This document shows positions 61,063 through 64,000 of a stretch of DNA of 64,000 bases, piece after piece (position 1 is the stretch's first letter; every line of letters starts with the position of its first letter). The notes beneath the pieces are model-generated. The model saw only the letters and a list, made by a program, of their open reading frames with translations, did not search any database and was not told the DNA's origin. The DNA is from Solimonas_A sp052035235. GTDB taxonomy: Bacteria; Pseudomonadota; Gammaproteobacteria; Nevskiales; Nevskiaceae. The stretch spans positions 1-64,000 of the forward strand of contig JBPOHT010000006.1 in NCBI GenBank assembly GCA_052035235.1. The letters run 5' to 3'. The position numbers and the translations under genes were made by a program.

Positions 61063-62416
61063 AGCAGCCGCGCCGCGCGGCTGGCTCGACTCCCTGCGCA
61101 TGTACGGCCACCCCCGGGTGGCCAGCATGCTGTTCCTGGGCTTCTCCGCGGGCCTGCCGTTCCTGCTGGTGTTCTCCACGCTGTCCGCCTGGCTGGCCCA
61201 GGCCGGCATCGAGCGCGCCACCATCGGCATGCTGAGCTGGGTGGGCATCACCTACTCCATCAAGTTCTTCTGGGCGCCGGTGGTGGACCGCCTGCCGCTG
61301 CCGGGGCTCACGCGCCTGCTCGGTCGCCGCCGCAGCTGGATGCTGCTGGCACAGGTCGGCCTGGCCTGCGGCCTCGCCGGCCTGGCGCTGCACGACCCGA
61401 CGACGCAGCTGCGCAGCATGATCGGCTTCGCCCTATTGGTGGCCTTCTCCTCCGCCACGCAGGACATTGCGATCGACGCCTGGCGCATCGAGGCGGCCGA
61501 GCCGGCGATGCAGGGCAACATGTCCGCCGCCTACCAGCTGGGCTACCGCATCGCCCTGATCGTGGCCGGCGCCGGCGCGCTGTACCTGGCCGCCGAGCAG
61601 AGCTGGAACGTCGCCTACCTCACCATGGCCGCGCTGGTCGGCGTGGGCCTGCTGACCACCCTGCTGATTGCCGAGCCGGAGCAGAAGATCAGCCGCGACA
61701 CCTTGCTGCAGGAAGAGCGTGTGACGCGCTTCATCGAGCAGCGCCGCCACTGGCCGGAAGGTCTGCGCCACGCTGGCGCCTGGTTCGTCGGTGCCGTAGT
61801 CTGCCCCTGCATCGACTTCTTCCAGCGCAATGGCCTCAAGCTGGGACTCCTGATCCTGTGCTTCGTCGGCCTGTTCCGCCTCACCGACATCACCATGGGC
61901 GTGATGGCCAACCCCTTCTATCTCAGCCTGGGCTACACGCTGAAGCAGATCGCCGCCATCGCCAAGGGCTATGGCGTGGTGATGTCGATCCTCGGCGCCT
62001 TCCTCGGCGGCCTGGCCGTGGCGCGCTGGGGCGCCTTGCGGGCGCTGGTAATCGGCGGCATCGCCGTGATCCTCAGCAATCTCTGCTTCGCCGCCCTGGC
62101 GATCCACGGCCAGCCGAGCATCGAGGGCCTGGCCCTGGTGATCAGCGCCGACAACCTCGCCGCCGGCCTCGCCGGCTCGGCCTTCATCGCCTATCTGTCG
62201 GGGCTCACCAACACCGCCTACACCGCGACGCAGTACGCGCTGTTCAGCTCGCTGTTCACGCTGCCCGGCAAGCTGCTGGGCGGTGGCTCGGGCTGGGTCG
62301 TGGACCAGATCGGCTTCACCGGCTTCTTCTTCTACACTTCGGCGCTGGGCCTGCCGGCGCTGTGGATCCTGCTGCAACTCAACCGGCGGCTGGCGAAACC
62401 GAACGCAGCTTCCTGA
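61052..62416 (+). CDS. ampG: AmpG-type muropeptide permease (MFS)
   Basis: A 454-residue transporter with about 12-14 helices. The N-terminus (RVASMLFLGFSAGLPFLLVFSTLSAWLAQAGIERATIGMLSWVGITYSIKFFWAPVVDRLP) is the AmpG signature. It imports GlcNAc-anhydroMurNAc peptides for cell-wall recycling and, where present, ampC induction. The coding ends overlap with the preceding gene by 11 bp and with a convergent acetyltransferase by 38 bp. Confidence 0.9.
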   Translation: MTSEAAAPRGWLDSLRMYGHPRVASMLFLGFSAGLPFLLVFSTLSAWLAQAGIERATIGMLSWVGITYSIKFFWAPVVDRLPLPGLTRLLGRRRSWMLLAQVGLACGLAGLALHDPTTQLRSMIGFALLVAFSSATQDIAIDAWRIEAAEPAMQGNMSAAYQLGYRIALIVAGAGALYLAAEQSWNVAYLTMAALVGVGLLTTLLIAEPEQKISRDTLLQEERVTRFIEQRRHWPEGLRHAGAWFVGAVVCPCIDFFQRNGLKLGLLILCFVGLFRLTDITMGVMANPFYLSLGYTLKQIAAIAKGYGVVMSILGAFLGGLAVARWGALRALVIGGIAVILSNLCFAALAIHGQPSIEGLALVISADNLAAGLAGSAFIAYLSGLTNTAYTATQYALFSSLFTLPGKLLGGGSGWVVDQIGFTGFFFYTSALGLPALWILLQLNRRLAKPNAAS

Positions 62417-63017
62417 ACACCTCGGCGAAACGCCGGCCGATCTCATTGCCGTCGGGCACGTCCCAGGCGCGGCTGTAGACCGGCAGGCGCAGGCGGTCGA
62501 TATTGTCGGCGCGCCCGGCATGCTCGGCGCCCATCAGCTTGAGGTGCTTGATGATGCGCTCGTTGTCGGAGAGCACGTCGTAGTAGAAGCTGCGGATGCC
62601 GGCGCGGTGCGCAGACAAGTGCAGGCAGGCCTGCAGCACGAAGCCGGTGCCGCGCCCCTGGTACTCGTCGGCGATGACGATGGCCACGTCCGCCGCCTTC
62701 GGGTTGTCCGCCAGGCGCACGTAGCGCGCCACGCCGATGCCCGGCTCCTCCGGCTTCTCCAGGTTCAGCGCGCCCCAGGCGACATGGTTCGCGTCGTCTG
62801 TGGAGGTGAAGGCCTTGAGTTGTTGCTCGGAAAGAGGGTCCACCTGGTCCAGGAAACGGCGGCGACGCGCCAGCTGCGACAGCCGCTGGAAGCCTTCCTG
62901 CAGCCTGGGCGCATCCTCGCGCCGGATCGGCCGCAGCATCACGCGCAGGCCATCGTCCAGCGGATATTCGAAGGCCGGCGGCAGCGCGGGGGTGAAGAGT
63001 CCGGAGAACACGCCCAT
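62379..63017 (-). CDS. GNAT-family N-acetyltransferase
   Basis: A 212-residue acetyltransferase. The acetyl-CoA-binding region is VAIVIADEYQGRGTGFVLQACLHLSAHRAGI (Q/RxxGxG/A motif QGRGTG). The N-terminal part (LRPIRREDAPRLQEGFQRLSQLARRRRFLDQVDPLSEQQLKAF) is like GNATs associated with acyl-CoA synthetase (PatZ-like) or stand-alone versions. The target is unknown. Its 3' end overlaps ampG. Confidence 0.8.
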   Translation of the reverse strand: MGVFSGLFTPALPPAFEYPLDDGLRVMLRPIRREDAPRLQEGFQRLSQLARRRRFLDQVDPLSEQQLKAFTSTDDANHVAWGALNLEKPEEPGIGVARYVRLADNPKAADVAIVIADEYQGRGTGFVLQACLHLSAHRAGIRSFYYDVLSDNERIIKHLKLMGAEHAGRADNIDRLRLPVYSRAWDVPDGNEIGRRFAEVFRKLRSVSPAAG

Positions 63018-63028
63018 GGCCGAGCCTG

Positions 63029-63328
63029 TCAGAGATTCATCTGGTCGATGAAGTCCGCCGGGTTGTCCCAGCGCCCGGAAGCCAGGGCTTCCTCATTGCC
63101 GCCATAGTCGTCGCGGCCGATATCCAGCGCGCCGGAGTAATCCTCGGGCGGCGCACAGGGCCGGGCGGCCAGCTCCGTCCAGGCGTCGAAGTCGACCTCC
63201 TCGAGCGTGCCGTCGAAGTGTTGCACCAGCACCACCTCGGCCGTCACATCGAGACCGACGATCTCGAACGGTTCACCGTCGGTCTGGAACCACTGGCCGA
63301 CAGACATCTCGCGTAGCCACTCCGCCAT
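63029..63328 (-). CDS. Small acidic conserved-looking protein
   Basis: A 99-residue acidic protein beginning MAEWLREMSVGQWFQTDGEPFEIVGLDV, then VVLVQHFDGTLEEVDFDAWTEL and APPEDYSGALDIGRDDYGG. The N-terminal half reads as a small beta barrel. I recall similar short proteins in gammaproteobacteria of unknown function. The ribosome site aggaggcgg is excellent. It lies 11 bp upstream of the acetyltransferase, so the two are probably co-transcribed. Confidence 0.75.
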   Translation of the reverse strand: MAEWLREMSVGQWFQTDGEPFEIVGLDVTAEVVLVQHFDGTLEEVDFDAWTELAARPCAPPEDYSGALDIGRDDYGGNEEALASGRWDNPADFIDQMNL

Positions 63329-63483
63329 GACCGCCTCCTGCATTCATCGCAGATGGGAGTGACTTTGTTTTACGCCTCTTGGCCGGGCGGTTCAAGGCGC
63401 AGCGCGAGAGAGAGCGGGCAAGCGGCTGAAAGCAGGGAAACTCTTCAAGCAGAGCTGTTGGTGACTATCCGTCACTCACCCAC

Positions 63484-63561
63484 CCGTTCATGCCAAGTAG
63501 CGCAGCGTATCGAGGCGCGCGCGCCCTTCGATACATCGCCACGCGGCACTCGGATGAACGG
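63484..63561. repeat. REP-like compound palindrome
   Basis: Outer arms ccgttcat / atgaacgg and inner arms gtatcga / tcgatac surround a GC-rich centre (63484-63561). Its left part resembles 41366-41410. The gap 63344-63591 has no other feature I can support. Confidence 0.6.
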
Positions 63562-63591
63562 TCCATAAGGCAATACGAGCGAGCGCAAAAT

Positions 63592-64000
63592 TCAAGGCGC
63601 CGGAATCGTGAACCGCCCGTGGATCTCCTCGATCCCCCTCATCACATCCTTGCCCAGCTTCACGTCCGCACTGGCGATATTGCTGCGCAACTGCTCCATC
63701 GTGGTGGCGCCGATGATCGTGGAGGTCATGAACGGCCGCGTACGCACATAGGCCAGCGCCATCTGCGCCGGGTCCAGGCCGTGTTTCTGCGCCAGGGCCA
63801 CATACTCGCGCGTGGCCAGCTCCACCTGCTCCTTGGTGTAGCGCGTGAAGCGCGAGAACAGCGTGATGCGGCCATCGGGCGGCAGCGCACCATGCAGGTA
63901 CTTGCCGCTGAGCACGCCGAAGGCCAGCGGCGAGTAGGCCAGCAGGCTCACCTCCTCGCGGATGCTGAACTCCGCCAGGCCGACCTCGAAGCTGCGGTTG
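63592..64000 (-). CDS. tas: Aldo/keto reductase Tas, C-terminal part
   Basis: The last 135 residues of a gene that continues beyond the right edge. Translation gives NRSFEVGLAEFSIREEVSLL, AYSPLAFGVLSGKYLHGA, TLFSRFTRYTKEQV, KHGLDPAQMALAYVR and STIIGATTMEQLRSNIASAD, which follow E. coli Tas closely to the final PAP. It is an NADP(H)-dependent (TIM-barrel) reductase of unclear substrate. The 5' end cannot be given. Confidence 0.9.
   Translation of the reverse strand, partial: NRSFEVGLAEFSIREEVSLLAYSPLAFGVLSGKYLHGALPPDGRITLFSRFTRYTKEQVELATREYVALAQKHGLDPAQMALAYVRTRPFMTSTIIGATTMEQLRSNIASADVKLGKDVMRGIEEIHGRFTIPAP

Overview
The window is GC-rich, densely coded chromosomal DNA from a Gram-negative bacterium. 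Gene orders trxA-rho next to rhlB, rpmB-rpmG, and radC/coaBC-dut-argB followed by pyrE and an ExoIII/Crc-type gene point to Gammaproteobacteria. I would guess a Nevskiales/Solimonas-like or Xanthomonadales-related lineage, but this is an inference from gene order and intergenic repeat style, not a match. No tRNA, rRNA, CRISPR array, integrase or transposase was recognised.

0.3-15.0 kb: the outstanding feature is a compact cluster of redox genes. A pentaheme cytochrome is divergent from a tightly coupled run of six genes: (1) a fusion of FAD/NAD(P) oxidoreductase, two cyclic-nucleotide-binding domains and a four-cluster ferredoxin; (2) a cytochrome b with two pairs of histidines spaced 14 apart; (3) an FHA domain joined through one membrane span to a periplasmic decaheme cytochrome; (4) a GlcG/HbpS-like lipoprotein; (5) an outer-membrane beta-barrel with a FimV-like N-terminus; (6) a 1261-residue decaheme cytochrome with an LVIVD propeller. 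Read together they suggest an electron conduit from cytoplasmic NAD(P)H through both membranes, with 25 c-type heme motifs and signalling domains built in. It matches no named conduit I know (MtrCAB, MtoAB, PioAB, DmsEF, Geobacter porin-cytochrome).

15.1-22.6 kb: a SnoaL-fold gene, then a TetR-controlled TolC-MFP-RND efflux operon. 22.2-30.4 kb: alpha/beta hydrolase, two short minus-strand genes separated by attC-like sites (a small cassette island), an archaeal-type predicted methyltransferase, an S9 peptidase, a Kef/YbaL-type antiporter and an OmpW protein. 30.4-34.4 kb: a TetR gene diverges from a styrene-oxide-isomerase-like gene across a perfect 53-bp palindrome, followed by a SnoaL/ABM/zinc-ribbon fusion, a GyrI-like protein and an epoxide-hydrolase-type alpha/beta hydrolase. 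34.5-37.4 kb: two tandem Ser/Thr kinases, each ending in a cyclic-nucleotide-binding domain, which makes them candidate partners for the FHA and cNMP domains of the redox cluster.

37.6-64 kb is largely housekeeping: purD, rho/trxA/rhlB, pbpG, yrfG, cysQ, methionine salvage mtnBDC, mgtE, rpmBG, maeB, radC, coaBC-dut-argB, pyrE, an ExoIII with Crc-like context, ampG and a partial tas. Intergenic spaces carry several REP-like palindrome families, a large nested inverted repeat at 50.2-50.4 kb, and at 55.1-55.2 kb a long-stemmed element enclosing two GGA-loop hairpins that resemble CsrA binding sites; the tail of a second copy lies at the left edge of the window.
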